NCBI RefSeq assembly: GCF_042652645.1
Contig: NZ_JBHSGU010000002.1
Location: 1,302,001 to 1,366,000, forward strand
DNA: 64,000 nucleotides
Source of the DNA: Glaciecola siphonariae
GTDB lineage: Bacteria > Pseudomonadota > Gammaproteobacteria > Enterobacterales > Alteromonadaceae
Direction: 5' to 3'
Below the pieces are notes generated by a model. It did no database searches. It had not been told where the DNA came from and worked only from the letters and a program-made list of their open reading frames with translations. Below are positions 1 through 8,851 of the stretch, piece by piece. A program made the translations under genes and the position numbers. The first letter of the stretch is position 1; every line of letters starts with the position of its first letter.

Positions 1-905
1 TTGCCTTTTTCATTCAGGGCATTGTGCGCGTAGTTAACATGCACCCCACTGAATTTAATTGCCGGCGTAATAACGTAGTGGTCGTCAAATTCAACACAAT
101 GATGCGCGAGCTCTTCAGGCACCATAACTTCGTGTAACTTCTCGCCTGGACGAATACCAATAATCTCATGCTCACGATGCCCTTGCATCGCTTCAACTAA
201 ATCTAAAATTCGGATAGACGGAATTTTCGGCACGTATATTTCGCCGCCCTGCATGCGCGAGAAGTTTTTAATGACAAAATCAACGCCGTCATCGAGCGTG
301 ATCCAAAAGCGCGTCATCGCTTCGTGAGTCACCGGAAGCTTTGTTGCTCCCTGCTTTATTAGGTCTCTGTAAAACGGTACAACAGAACCGCGCGAACCCA
401 CCACGTTACCATAGCGCACTACCGCAAAAATAGGGCCGTCGGCTCCGGCAATATTATTCGCGGCAACGAATAATTTGTCCGACACCAGTTTGGTCGCGCC
501 ATACAGGTTTACAGGATTGGCCGCCTTGTCTGTCGACAGCGCTATGACTCGTTTAACACCGTTGCTTATTGCTGCATCTATGACGTTTTGCGCACCATTA
601 ATATTCGTTTTAATACATTCATTAGGGTTGTATTCTGCCGCCGGTACTTGTTTAAGTGCGGCTGCATGCACCACTAAATCTACGTTTTTCATTGCCGTTA
701 CTAAGCGGTCTTTATCTCTTACATCGCCGATAAAATAACGCATCATCGGCTGATTAAAGCTTTGCTGCATTTCAAACTGCTTGAGTTCGTCTCGAGAATA
801 TACAATCAGTCGCTTGGGCGAATAATTATCAAGAATATGCTGAATAAATCGTTTGCCAAATGACCCTGTGCCGCCGGTGATCAAAATACTTTTGTTATCA
901 AACAC
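1..905 (-). CDS. pseB: UDP-N-acetylglucosamine 4,6-dehydratase (partial, 3' end outside window)
   Basis: First enzyme of pseudaminic acid synthesis: inverting 4,6-dehydration of UDP-GlcNAc in the cytoplasm, feeding flagellin glycosylation. Translation from GTG at 905 reads MFDNKSILITGGTGSFGKR, the Rossmann nucleotide-binding start typical of PseB. Further on it has an SDR-type YGATK active-site segment and the R-F-W-I-T-L-D-D-G-V region. An in-frame stop lies two codons upstream, so GTG is the only usable start; AGGAG sits about 10 nt before it. The start overlaps the end of the Maf gene by a few bases, indicating translational coupling. About 301 codons are visible; the C-terminus runs off the window. 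Family assignment is confident. Confidence 0.93.
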   Translation of the reverse strand, partial: MFDNKSILITGGTGSFGKRFIQHILDNYSPKRLIVYSRDELKQFEMQQSFNQPMMRYFIGDVRDKDRLVTAMKNVDLVVHAAALKQVPAAEYNPNECIKTNINGAQNVIDAAISNGVKRVIALSTDKAANPVNLYGATKLVSDKLFVAANNIAGADGPIFAVVRYGNVVGSRGSVVPFYRDLIKQGATKLPVTHEAMTRFWITLDDGVDFVIKNFSRMQGGEIYVPKIPSIRILDLVEAMQGHREHEIIGIRPGEKLHEVMVPEELAHHCVEFDDHYVITPAIKFSGVHVNYAHNALNEKG

Positions 906-3900
906 TGTTTATATGCTCCTGTAAGTCACTGCGAATCTGTTCAGCTTGTGAAGATTTATACCAAACACCCAATAGCTCATAAGCTTGGATATCTCTTGGT
1001 ATATGCAGTCCTCTATTGCCCAAAGCGTCCAATAATGTTGGCTCTGGCTCATCTGTTTCTATGTATGCTATGTATCGAAAGAACGAATAAGCCTGTGTGC
1101 TGGTGAGCGCTGGTTCAAAACAGGCCGCCAAATAATCAACAGCTTCACAGTTGTATTCGTCTTTTTTATTTGCATAAGCATGAATCAAGCCAGCTTCATC
1201 AAATCGGGCACGAAAAACGATATGGGTAAAGCGCAAGGCGTCGTCTATTCGGGCGAGCAGAAAGTGCAAAGCATCGTCAAGAGCGGTGAGCGGCATACGC
1301 GTATCTTCAGATGTTTGCTGCTGACTTGCGCTCAACCAAAACGGCACATACATTAGCGCAGCATTGACGGGAAGCAAGTGTTTTAGCTTGTTATCAATGG
1401 TTTTATAGAGACGTGCGTCGGTATAGACAAACAACATTCTCTCTTGTGTTCCAGACTCTGTAAGACGGCTATTGGCCCCACTGCTAAGTGAAGCAACAAC
1501 ACGGTCAACATCACAGACCTCTGTTAAAAATACGCAGTGTTTTTCACACTCTGAGGGCATTGAAAACTCAAGTAGATGTTCAAATTGTGCATACTCACTG
1601 TTTGTAATGTAAGCAGCCAAGCGAGCATCAAAGGCCGTAAACGTGACGGTGTCGCTAGAGAGCATTAACATCTCGCGCTTTTCCGCAAAGGAGGTACTGG
1701 TATCGAGCAACCACCCATTGTGATTAAGCATCAGCTTTGCGTCATTCAACAGCCTATTCCAATAGCGAAGTATGTTGCTGGCAACTTCTAAAGCCTGCTC
1801 TTCATCTGATGACATGAGCGCCTTACTCAAGGTCGCCCGCAAATAATTTAAAGAACCATAGAAATAATAAATAAATAAAGACCGGCCTTTAATGATGTTA
1901 TCGTCGATTAATTCACCGGCGGCTTCAATAAGCGATTCTATGTCTTCTTTGTTGCAGAACTCGGCGCTGCAAATAGCGCTGAGTTTGTCCATCTCGTCGT
2001 TTAGAATAGTTTGGCTGAACGCGCTTTTATATAAATCTCGGATATTAGCTTGCACCACAACAAATCCGTTTTTGATATCAACAATCACTTCTTCACGGTC
2101 AATTGGCTTGTTGATGATAAGCACTTCGTCCGCGTGCAGCGGCGTGCTTGAACTCACGTAAGCACCATCAGACATGTTAAAGCAATCGGCCTTATACTGC
2201 GCAAGGGCTTGCTCCAACATCATCCGCGATATGTTAAATTCAGCTTTGGTATATACCTGTGGTCTAAAATTCCCCTTTACAGGTAGGCTTTTTGCGAGAT
2301 TTTCTTGGTAATTATAAATCTGCTTCCCGTTTTCAAAATATCCAGATTGTTGGCTATGATGCTTTGTATAATCAACAAAACCTAGGTCGACTCCGAGCAA
2401 ATATAGATTGGTAAAGCCCAGCTCCAAGAAAAAATTAACGGCTAAGTTGGTCACCGTTGGGTAAGCTTTGTTTAAGGTTGCAAAACGCTCCTTACCCAAA
2501 ATGGAAAGTGCAGACATTGCAGAGGACTCACCTTGTTTAAACGCAAACAAAGTGTCTTTGTAAAGCGCGCAAGTATCAGGGTGTATGCCATTTACGCTCA
2601 CCAGCGTAATTGCTTTAAGGTAGGCCGGGTCTGCTATACGAGAGGCCCAATCAAAGGTGGCTCGACATTGCTCTACCTCAGCATGAAAATCCGGCGTAAT
2701 GCCATAACGATGCAGCGCCTGTAAGGCTGTACCGCAACTAACCACTAAAACTTGTTCTCTGTGCGCTTTTAGCACCTCAATGGTGTCATCTAGCGACGGC
2801 CCATTTCCCACAATAAATAAGGGCAGGCCCCGTGTGCGCTTTGTAATATGCCCAGAGGCATTCGCGGCCATCGCGGGTACTTTATGCTCCAGCGCGTATT
2901 GCGTGTGCGCAATACCGTAAAGAGCATGGTCTAAATTTTCACTTAATGAAAAGGTAATTCTGAGCTGGTCTCTTAAGTCTTTTATAATGCGGCTTAACAG
3001 GGCGTTGTCGTAACCTTGATAAAAGTAGGTATCAGCGAGTAAATGAGGTCCCGCCGCTAGAAACTGAGAATTAATATCGGCATATAAGTTAGAACTCGCT
3101 TCACCGATATTGAGATATATACGCCGTTCAGTCTTATCGATATGCTCAAGCAGGTATAACCAATCGATGGCAAACAATGATGCAAAGAAAAAGTCAGGAT
3201 TGGGCTCGCATACAAACAGATTTGCCACCTCAGTTTTTTCTGTAAATGCCTCAAAGGCATAGCCGGTATCTAAACCAAACATAATGAGTGACTTGATATT
3301 TGCAGGCAGTTCACCCTTTTCATCTTTTTGATGAGTAAGAACGGTGTTAGCTCGCCTAATGAAGATATTGTGCATATAGTGTTTTAATTTGACGCTCTCA
3401 CAACCAAAAATCAGACCATCTTGGTTGGGATATTTAGCAAAGTGAGCAAACATCTCGCGGCCGTGGCGCTTTGTATCTTCAATGGAAAACACCGTACAGC
3501 TGCGCTTGTGAAATAGAGCGACGCAGCCAGTTTTCATATGCACAATGGGCTCCCACGCTTGGCACTGATATTCAGAAAACGTCGTTGCCAAGGCTGGAAA
3601 GTATTTGGTGAAGGCCTGAATATTGTTTTTAAAGCGTTCACTTTGCTTTGAGGCACATGCATATGCAGACACATCGAACGATGGTGTCCAGGGCGGCACC
3701 CATTGCTTAAAATCACTTTCAAACTGTGCCGCGCTAGGATGCATCAGGACTGCATGGCGCCCGCTTCGCAGTTCATTTATGACGTGGTCGAAGCTCGCTT
3801 CGTTGTAATGTTTAAAAAATAAGATTTGCTTGATATCAAACGCGTCGGCTAGCTCTTTTAAATCGGCGTGGAGCGTTGCAGCATTTTGTTCAATCTGAAG

Positions 3901-4485
3901 AAATAATCGTCTGGAGGCCCGCGCAGCCTCGTCTAAAATAAGGTGCCAATCGGTACAAAACAGCGAGCAGTAAAAAAGCTCCCAGTTAGGCTCATATATA
4001 ACAATGTTCTGCGCTTTTTGCGTGTCGAACAAGTGTTCAATATGCGTGCCCTTGCCAATGCCAAAAACAACTAAAGTGTCGGGGCAAGCGCGCTCAAGTT
4101 TTTCGCTAAGGTGTGTGCTGTACTTTAAAAATTCGTCAAATCCGCTCACAGGCGTGCCAGAATTTTGACCCGCTTTATAGTTTACCAATGCGCTATGGCA
4201 ACTGATCTGCTGAACTTGCTGCCTGATTTCCTTATCAACGTCAAAATGATAAAAGGTGGTGCCCGTGCGTATTTCAACAATATTGGTTTGACTGTGCTTA
4301 TCTAAAAAGATGCTGTACTGCTTGAGTGGCGTGTGCTGCAGTTTTTCGCCGATACTGGGAATATGCCGTAGAAATGCAGCCAAGTTAAGGTCAAAGCGCG
4401 CCTGCAAAGATGCTGCATGGGCAGCTTCAATCTCGTTTTGTTTTTCTTCGTCGTCTGCTAAGTGAAGTCTTATATCATTTTGCAT
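898..4485 (-). CDS. Motility-associated factor (Maf) glycosyltransferase, DUF115/MptE-like, with duplicated N-terminal module
   Basis: Maf proteins are thought to transfer nonulosonic acids (pseudaminic or legionaminic) to flagellin in the cytoplasm. Of 1195 residues, the MptE-like core starts near 553 with FIVGNGPSLDD and includes LYLLGVDLGF near 690. The N-terminal half carries two similar modules, at about 139-210 and 401-471, sharing an EPNxxxFxxSLFxxDW signature followed by a paired Arg-Arg. At this length it is larger than typical Maf proteins (roughly 600-700 aa). It lies 3 nt after the fliT-like gene and overlaps pseB, so glycosylation is co-transcribed with the filament cap and chaperone genes. 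The ATG has only a weak ribosome site, suggesting coupling to the upstream gene. Confidence 0.85.
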   Translation of the reverse strand: MQNDIRLHLADDEEKQNEIEAAHAASLQARFDLNLAAFLRHIPSIGEKLQHTPLKQYSIFLDKHSQTNIVEIRTGTTFYHFDVDKEIRQQVQQISCHSALVNYKAGQNSGTPVSGFDEFLKYSTHLSEKLERACPDTLVVFGIGKGTHIEHLFDTQKAQNIVIYEPNWELFYCSLFCTDWHLILDEAARASRRLFLQIEQNAATLHADLKELADAFDIKQILFFKHYNEASFDHVINELRSGRHAVLMHPSAAQFESDFKQWVPPWTPSFDVSAYACASKQSERFKNNIQAFTKYFPALATTFSEYQCQAWEPIVHMKTGCVALFHKRSCTVFSIEDTKRHGREMFAHFAKYPNQDGLIFGCESVKLKHYMHNIFIRRANTVLTHQKDEKGELPANIKSLIMFGLDTGYAFEAFTEKTEVANLFVCEPNPDFFFASLFAIDWLYLLEHIDKTERRIYLNIGEASSNLYADINSQFLAAGPHLLADTYFYQGYDNALLSRIIKDLRDQLRITFSLSENLDHALYGIAHTQYALEHKVPAMAANASGHITKRTRGLPLFIVGNGPSLDDTIEVLKAHREQVLVVSCGTALQALHRYGITPDFHAEVEQCRATFDWASRIADPAYLKAITLVSVNGIHPDTCALYKDTLFAFKQGESSAMSALSILGKERFATLNKAYPTVTNLAVNFFLELGFTNLYLLGVDLGFVDYTKHHSQQSGYFENGKQIYNYQENLAKSLPVKGNFRPQVYTKAEFNISRMMLEQALAQYKADCFNMSDGAYVSSSTPLHADEVLIINKPIDREEVIVDIKNGFVVVQANIRDLYKSAFSQTILNDEMDKLSAICSAEFCNKEDIESLIEAAGELIDDNIIKGRSLFIYYFYGSLNYLRATLSKALMSSDEEQALEVASNILRYWNRLLNDAKLMLNHNGWLLDTSTSFAEKREMLMLSSDTVTFTAFDARLAAYITNSEYAQFEHLLEFSMPSECEKHCVFLTEVCDVDRVVASLSSGANSRLTESGTQERMLFVYTDARLYKTIDNKLKHLLPVNAALMYVPFWLSASQQQTSEDTRMPLTALDDALHFLLARIDDALRFTHIVFRARFDEAGLIHAYANKKDEYNCEAVDYLAACFEPALTSTQAYSFFRYIAYIETDEPEPTLLDALGNRGLHIPRDIQAYELLGVWYKSSQAEQIRSDLQEHINSV

Positions 4486-4488
4486 TAG

Positions 4489-4803
4489 TCACACTTGTTG
4501 ATATTGTTTAATTGCTCGAGATGAACTAGCAACGCTGGCTAAGGCCTTTTTTGCGGTATTGCGCAAGCAAGTTACATGGTCAACTAAGCGTTGATTTGTT
4601 TGTAATTCATCTTGTGCAAACAGCTTTTGCTGCTGTATGTTCATGCTCTTAAGCAATTTATCGACCAACTTTTTGCGTTGTTCAATCAATATCTGCAAGT
4701 GTGCTTCATCTACTTCATCAACGAGTAGGCACTTAGTAAGTGCCTCATTGATAGTAGCTAATTCTTCTGGGGTGTGGTTATGATTAAGGTGAAGTTGGCG
4801 CAT
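4489..4803 (-). CDS. FliT-like flagellar chaperone (small helical protein)
   Basis: Small 104-residue, mostly helical, charged protein directly downstream of fliS. The ATG at 4803 overlaps the fliS stop (TAATG), which decides the start; a longer in-frame ORF to 4860 would run into fliS. The position fliD-fliS-X is where FliT, the FliD export chaperone and regulator, is found in many gammaproteobacteria, and the size matches. Sequence similarity to FliT is not obvious by eye, so the name rests mainly on context. It probably assists export of the filament cap or another late substrate. Confidence 0.55.
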   Translation of the reverse strand: MRQLHLNHNHTPEELATINEALTKCLLVDEVDEAHLQILIEQRKKLVDKLLKSMNIQQQKLFAQDELQTNQRLVDHVTCLRNTAKKALASVASSSRAIKQYQQV

Positions 4804-5216
4804 TATATGCCAGATTGCGCATAAGCCTGCTGTTTGGCCGCTTCTGGAATTTGCGCCCAAGCGTCTTTGATGGGCAAGAACAATTCGCTCACTTCACTGA
4901 TCACATCAGCGCCATTTTCACTGGAAATGGTCGATAGCTTTTCCAAAAAATAATTATATAGCGCATATAGGTTTTCAGAAAAATCGCCGCCTACCTCAAG
5001 GTCTAAAGTGTCGCGCAAATTAATGAAAATTGCGGTGGCTTTTGACAGGTGTTCAGAACGGCCTTGATAATCGCTCCGCTCGATACATCCTTTGGCGTAG
5101 GCAAGTCTATCAAGTGCCCCTTGCATTAACATTAGCGTTAATTTATGCGGGTCAGCGTTAATAATATCTTGTTTTAACGTGCCTTTCTTATAAGCGTTTA
5201 TTGCCTTTAATGACAT
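4803..5216 (-). CDS. fliS: Flagellar export chaperone FliS
   Basis: 137-residue four-helix bundle that binds the C-terminus of flagellin in the cytoplasm and prevents premature polymerisation. Family marks are the N-terminal AINAYKKG start, the helix HKLTLMLMQGALDRLA, and a central LYNYFLEKLS segment. It begins 2 nt after the fliD stop and overlaps the next gene by its stop codon, so it belongs to the fliD-fliS-fliT-maf-pseB transcription unit. Length and motif order are normal for the family. Confidence 0.95.
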   Translation of the reverse strand: MSLKAINAYKKGTLKQDIINADPHKLTLMLMQGALDRLAYAKGCIERSDYQGRSEHLSKATAIFINLRDTLDLEVGGDFSENLYALYNYFLEKLSTISSENGADVISEVSELFLPIKDAWAQIPEAAKQQAYAQSGI

Positions 5217-5217
5217 A

Positions 5218-6660
5218 CTAGTTTCCTAATGCTGCAAACAATGCATTACCGGTGTTCTGCAGGTCTGCAATGGTTGAATCTAAACTTAAATAGCGAGCGC
5301 GAAGCGTTGACTCTAAGCTTTCCATTCTTAGTTCAAACTGTTCTCTTTCTGTTTCAAGGTTGCCCTGCTGCTCTTTAATGCTGTCTTCACGCGATTTAAT
5401 TAAACTGGAGCCTTGAGTGTACTCTTCTGTAAACGCGATAAGCTGTGTCGCCATGCCGTCTTCGCCAGAAAACAGTTTTGCGACATCATCAAAATTATCG
5501 GCCAAAGCATCGTCTAGGCGTTTTGAGCCCGAGCCTAGGCCAAAGTCTGTGCTGCCAATTTCTAGCTTGCCGTCAGCGGTCAGCTCAATACCTAATGCAA
5601 ATAAGCTACCAATTGTTGACCCAGGCACGCTATTTCCTAACAAGGTAGATAAACCTTGCTGGATTCCCCTTACCATAGAATCACCGGCGAGCGCGCCGTC
5701 TTCGTCTTCATCGGTTTCGCCGTAGCGTGTCAGTCTGTCGAGTTCATCAACAAGGCTGTTGTACTTTTCAATAAAGGTATCGATGTTTTCTTTTAAGTTT
5801 TCCGTGTCAAAGCCAATAGTGAGTTTTGATGCAATAGGGTCGCCATTGGCATCTCTGTCGGATAGTGACTTGGCGTCAAACCTAACATTCTGAATAGTGT
5901 TTTCGAACTTATTCGTGTCGCTTTCAACGCGGATATTATCGACCGTTGCAATCGCATTTTGTGCGCTTAGCGTTGGCGTTAGGTAGGTGGTCGTTTCTGT
6001 TGAATTGCTTGTTGATAGCGCATTTAGTTCTGCGTTATCGTTGTCATTTACAATTTGTAAATCGTTGCCCAATCCACTGACGTTAGAAGTGAAGACCAAT
6101 TTGGAACCACCGGCAGCGGTGCCCGTATTGATAATATTGGCCGAAACACCAAAATTATTTTCGTCATCGTTGATTTGCTGGCGAAGCTCTTCGAGCGTAG
6201 TGCCAGCGGCTACAGATATGGTAAACGTATCGCCTGTATTACCAATTTTGAAGGTGAGGTCTGCTGTGCCTGAGCTCAGCACAACCGCATCTGAATCAGC
6301 AAAAGCCGCATCTGCAGTCTCAATACGACTGCCACGGGCGAGCTGTTCTACTGCAATTTGATATTCACCGGTCACAGCCGAGTTGCCCGGGCTTGCGGTA
6401 ATGGGTTCATTAGATTCGGAGGGGTTATCTATTTGAGGGTCGCGTCCGCTTAAATTGTCGGACTCTTGTAAAGCCTTCATGGCATCTTCAAATTCTGAGA
6501 GCTTTGACTTTACTCTACCAAGGGCGGATATCTCTTGGTCAAGGGTTTCCTCACGAGCATTCAACCTTTGCTCTTTAGGACCACGCTCGGCTGCTAATAA
6601 ATTTCTAACAAGACCCTCAAGGTCTAAACCAGATCCTACACCTAAAGATTGAATGCTCAT
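5218..6660 (-). CDS. fliD: Flagellar filament cap protein FliD (HAP2)
   Basis: 480-residue capping protein that sits at the tip of the filament and folds incoming flagellin. The N-terminus SIQSLGVGSGLDLEGLVRNL is the classic FliD_N signature. The middle is Asn/Asp/Thr-rich and variable, with FliD_C helices after about residue 220 (IDTFIEKYNSLVDEL). The C-terminus is a long coiled region ending LQNTGNALFAALG. It is located 14 nt downstream of flaG and 2 nt upstream of fliS. It is exported by the flagellar type III system without a cleaved signal. Confidence 0.95.
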   Translation of the reverse strand: MSIQSLGVGSGLDLEGLVRNLLAAERGPKEQRLNAREETLDQEISALGRVKSKLSEFEDAMKALQESDNLSGRDPQIDNPSESNEPITASPGNSAVTGEYQIAVEQLARGSRIETADAAFADSDAVVLSSGTADLTFKIGNTGDTFTISVAAGTTLEELRQQINDDENNFGVSANIINTGTAAGGSKLVFTSNVSGLGNDLQIVNDNDNAELNALSTSNSTETTTYLTPTLSAQNAIATVDNIRVESDTNKFENTIQNVRFDAKSLSDRDANGDPIASKLTIGFDTENLKENIDTFIEKYNSLVDELDRLTRYGETDEDEDGALAGDSMVRGIQQGLSTLLGNSVPGSTIGSLFALGIELTADGKLEIGSTDFGLGSGSKRLDDALADNFDDVAKLFSGEDGMATQLIAFTEEYTQGSSLIKSREDSIKEQQGNLETEREQFELRMESLESTLRARYLSLDSTIADLQNTGNALFAALGN

Positions 6661-6674
6661 GTGCTACCTCATAA

Positions 6675-7181
6675 TTAAGCTTGTCCGTTTATCAACACTC
6701 CTTTATTTGTGCCAACATCAGACTGTAAATCTCGAATCCGCTCGGCAAAATTTAGTACCTCTTCGGAAGGTATTTGCCGTATAACGTCTCCGCTTGCCGC
6801 ATCTTTAACAGTCACTACTTGCCTTTCGGTCGCTTCATCCACACTAAAGGATATCGCTGTACCCTTGCTTTGCAGAAACGCCCCTACTCCGTCAAGTTCA
6901 TCTGATAAATCTACCGTCTCCTCTCTAGTCAGTGTATCGGCTGAAAGGCCCTGACTCTTTAGCTTTTTCTCTTCTTCGAGACGCTTTTGCTCAGGCAACT
7001 GCGAGACGCTTTTATCTAAATTTCTAACTTGTTGAGTAAGCGCTGCATTTTCACTTCTCGTGAACTGGCTTACGCCTGTTTGCATGCCTACTAAATTGTT
7101 ACTGTTAAATGTTTTTTCATTCACAATACTTGCCTGTTCCCTAGCAATATTTTGACCAATCTGCGAATTAATATTATCCAT
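6675..7181 (-). CDS. flaG: FlaG family flagellar protein
   Basis: 168 residues with the FlaG domain in the C-terminal half: VDEATERQVVTVKDAASGDV followed by IRQIPSEEVL. FlaG influences filament length and lies between flagellin and fliD in polar flagellates such as Vibrio and Pseudomonas, as here. The N-terminal half is Gln/Asn/Lys-rich and poorly conserved. A clear GTAGGAG ribosome site precedes the ATG. A terminator-like hairpin upstream separates it from the flagellin gene, so fliD-fliS expression probably starts at a flaG promoter, which I could not define. Confidence 0.9.
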   Translation of the reverse strand: MDNINSQIGQNIAREQASIVNEKTFNSNNLVGMQTGVSQFTRSENAALTQQVRNLDKSVSQLPEQKRLEEEKKLKSQGLSADTLTREETVDLSDELDGVGAFLQSKGTAISFSVDEATERQVVTVKDAASGDVIRQIPSEEVLNFAERIRDLQSDVGTNKGVLINGQA

Positions 7182-7218
7182 AACTTACTCCTACGCTTTG
7201 TCACTTCATTTTAAGTAA

Positions 7219-7261
7219 ATAAAAGGAAGAGCGGTTGCACCTAGATTTGCCGGTGAACCGC
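7219..7261 (-). terminator. Intrinsic terminator after flagellin gene 1
   Basis: On the minus strand GCGGTT-CACC pairs with GGTG-C-AACCGC (plus positions 7231-7241 and 7252-7261) and is followed by TCTTCCTTTTATTT. It lies about 50 nt past the flagellin stop and about 50 nt before flaG, so it likely limits read-through into flaG-fliD. Confidence 0.6.
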
Positions 7262-7312
7262 CCGTTCAACGCAACTTTTGCCGTGCGGCTTGTCTAACTA
7301 ACTGCGCGAATA

Positions 7313-8137
7313 CTACCCCAACAATGCTAATGCTGATTGAGGGCTTTGTGAGGCCTGCGCTAAAATAGAGAGCGAGGCTTGTTGTAATATCTGATTACGA
7401 GTCAGGTTTGCCGTTTCAGCGGCAAAATCGGTATCTCTTATTTGGCTTCTAGCCGCCGACAAGTTTTCAGACACATTCGATATATTGCGGATAGTAGACT
7501 CAAAACGATTACTCACCGCACCCAAATCAGCCCTGGCTGCTCCAACGGCCGAAATCGCAGTATCCAAAGTAGCAATTGCACCCGACGCGCCGGTAACGGT
7601 CGACACACTAACGCTGCCAACGCCTAAACCAGAAGCACCAAACCCGCCCGTGCGCGATAAATTAACTGAAATATTTTGATTTGCATTCGCACCCACCATA
7701 AATTTAGCAGAGTAAGTGCCATCTAAGATGTTGTTATTATTAAATTGGGTATCAGCACCAATACGCGATAGCTCTAATATTAACGCAGAAACTTCTTTGT
7801 TGAGCGCTTCCCGGTCGTCTGCCGAATTAATACCATTTTGTGACTGCACTGCTAGCTGCCGCATGCGCTGCAGGATAGTCGTGGTTTCGCCAAGTGCGCC
7901 TTCTGCAGTTTGCGCCACAGAAATGCCGTCATTGGCATTACGTACCGCTTGATTAAGACCTTGAATTTGCGACGTCATGCGGTCTGTAATTTGCAGCCCT
8001 GCAGCGTCGTCTGACGCTCTGTTGATGCGCTGGCCTGAGGATAAACGCTCGAATGATTGACTCAATGCGTTAGAAGAATCAAATAACTGCCTCTGTGCGC
8101 TAAGCGCAGACACATTTGTATTGACGAATATTGACAT
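7313..8137 (-). CDS. Flagellin (copy 1)
   Basis: 274-residue filament subunit. It has a conserved N-terminal D0/D1 (FVNTNVSALSAQRQLFDSS, then LSSGQRINRASDDAAGLQI) and a conserved C-terminal D1/D0 (SRFE-type region, then DFAAETANLTRNQILQQ) ending SALALLG. The central surface domain is minimal, about 60 residues, so the exposed part is small. Ser/Thr-rich stretches near 160-190 could carry glycans from the Maf/Pse system. The ATG is preceded by an excellent GGAGGTAGT site. It is closest to copy 3 in the core segments. I did not find a convincing sigma-28 box upstream. Confidence 0.95.
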   Translation of the reverse strand: MSIFVNTNVSALSAQRQLFDSSNALSQSFERLSSGQRINRASDDAAGLQITDRMTSQIQGLNQAVRNANDGISVAQTAEGALGETTTILQRMRQLAVQSQNGINSADDREALNKEVSALILELSRIGADTQFNNNNILDGTYSAKFMVGANANQNISVNLSRTGGFGASGLGVGSVSVSTVTGASGAIATLDTAISAVGAARADLGAVSNRFESTIRNISNVSENLSAARSQIRDTDFAAETANLTRNQILQQASLSILAQASQSPQSALALLG

Positions 8138-8150
8138 ACTACCTCCATAA

Positions 8151-8190
8151 GCCAGCGTTGCGTGAACGTGAACATGGCGTTTGCGCTGGC
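8151..8190 (-). promoter_or_regulatory. Hairpin in the flagellin 1 leader
   Basis: A 7-bp perfect inverted repeat, GCCAGCG (8151-8157) and CGCTGGC (8184-8190), with a 26-nt loop ends 5 nt before the GGAGG ribosome site of flagellin 1. It could control mRNA stability or ribosome access. The flagellin 3 leader also has a CCAGC/GCTGG hairpin at the comparable place. Function is inferred. Confidence 0.5.
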
Positions 8191-8546
8191 TACTTTTCTT
8201 TTTATATTAACCTTAGGTCACTACTCCCGGGGTCAATACACCTCTTTTAGTAATTCAAATTTTGAATGAATTACCTCTCAACTAAGGGTATCGGCAGCGC
8301 CAACAGCTTCTTTAGAGGAAATTTGAAAAAATTGACAAGTAATTTATAAGCAACTGAAAAATATAAAGTATTAAAACTCAGGCTTGCGTCGACTACGTAC
8401 GCGTAAACGAAGCAACTAGGCTGAGATGCCGCAGGGCTTGTAGGGGGCATGACCAAAAGTAAAGTACGAATGAAAATTGTGAGTTCGGAAAAATTGGCAC
8501 AGACCATGCTTTATATTTATTGTTAGCAAGTCTTATTTCTGTTCAA
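8191..8546. other. Non-coding stretch upstream of flagellin 1
   Basis: Region between the flagellin 1 leader and the flagellin 2 terminator. It should contain the flagellin 1 promoter, but no clear sigma-28 (TAAA-N15-GCCGATAA) or sigma-54 element was found. A 78-codon minus-strand reading frame here has no family features and is not called. Confidence 0.4.
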
Positions 8547-8579
8547 GAAAAAAAGGCCGAGCCATGGGGTGGCTCGACC
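8547..8579 (-). terminator. Strong intrinsic terminator of flagellin gene 2
   Basis: Minus strand: GGTCGAGCCA pairs with TGGCTCGGCC across a 5-nt loop (plus 8555-8564 and 8570-8579), followed directly by a run of seven T. It lies about 270 nt after the flagellin 2 stop, giving that mRNA an unusually long 3' untranslated region. Confidence 0.85.
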
Positions 8580-8628
8580 AAATTGCTCACGTTAGGAGTT
8601 GGAGCAAACTTTTCCGTCGACTGGCAGG

Positions 8629-8757
8629 ATTGTAGAACGTAAGTACTGGCCTCTCAACCAAATGTCCTACACTCTCAGTCTTGTTAGTCGACCTTTTACT
8701 TACGATATTCCGCGATAAAGCCGCCTTCCTTGGCAATTTACTGGGCCTCTCAAGCCT
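8629..8757 (-). repeat. Flagellin-leader-like fragments in the 3' UTR of flagellin 2
   Basis: Three short pieces of the flagellin 3 leader recur here. A 16-bp exact copy (8665-8680) matches 11442-11457. A 10-bp copy ATTGTAGAAC (8629-8638) matches 11501-11510. TACTGG-CTCTC type copies (8644-8656 and 8739-8751) match 11540-11552. Their order differs from that in the intact leader. This looks like the residue of recombination or loss of a further flagellin copy, or a shared RNA-binding element. Confidence 0.5.
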
Positions 8758-8851
8758 TCCAAATCGGATTATTACTGCTTTACGCTGTCGAATAAATACG
8801 GTTTTGCATACTGCGTTGTACTATTTATCTATATATCTATCTAGCTAATAA

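Noticed and set aside
8190..8300. Sigma-28 box for flagellin 1 (TAAA followed after 15 nt by CCGGGAGT)
   Set aside because: The -10 part matches poorly, lacking the GATA core.
8271..8507. 78-codon minus-strand reading frame upstream of flagellin 1
   Set aside because: No family features, no good ribosome site, and it lies in the expected promoter region.
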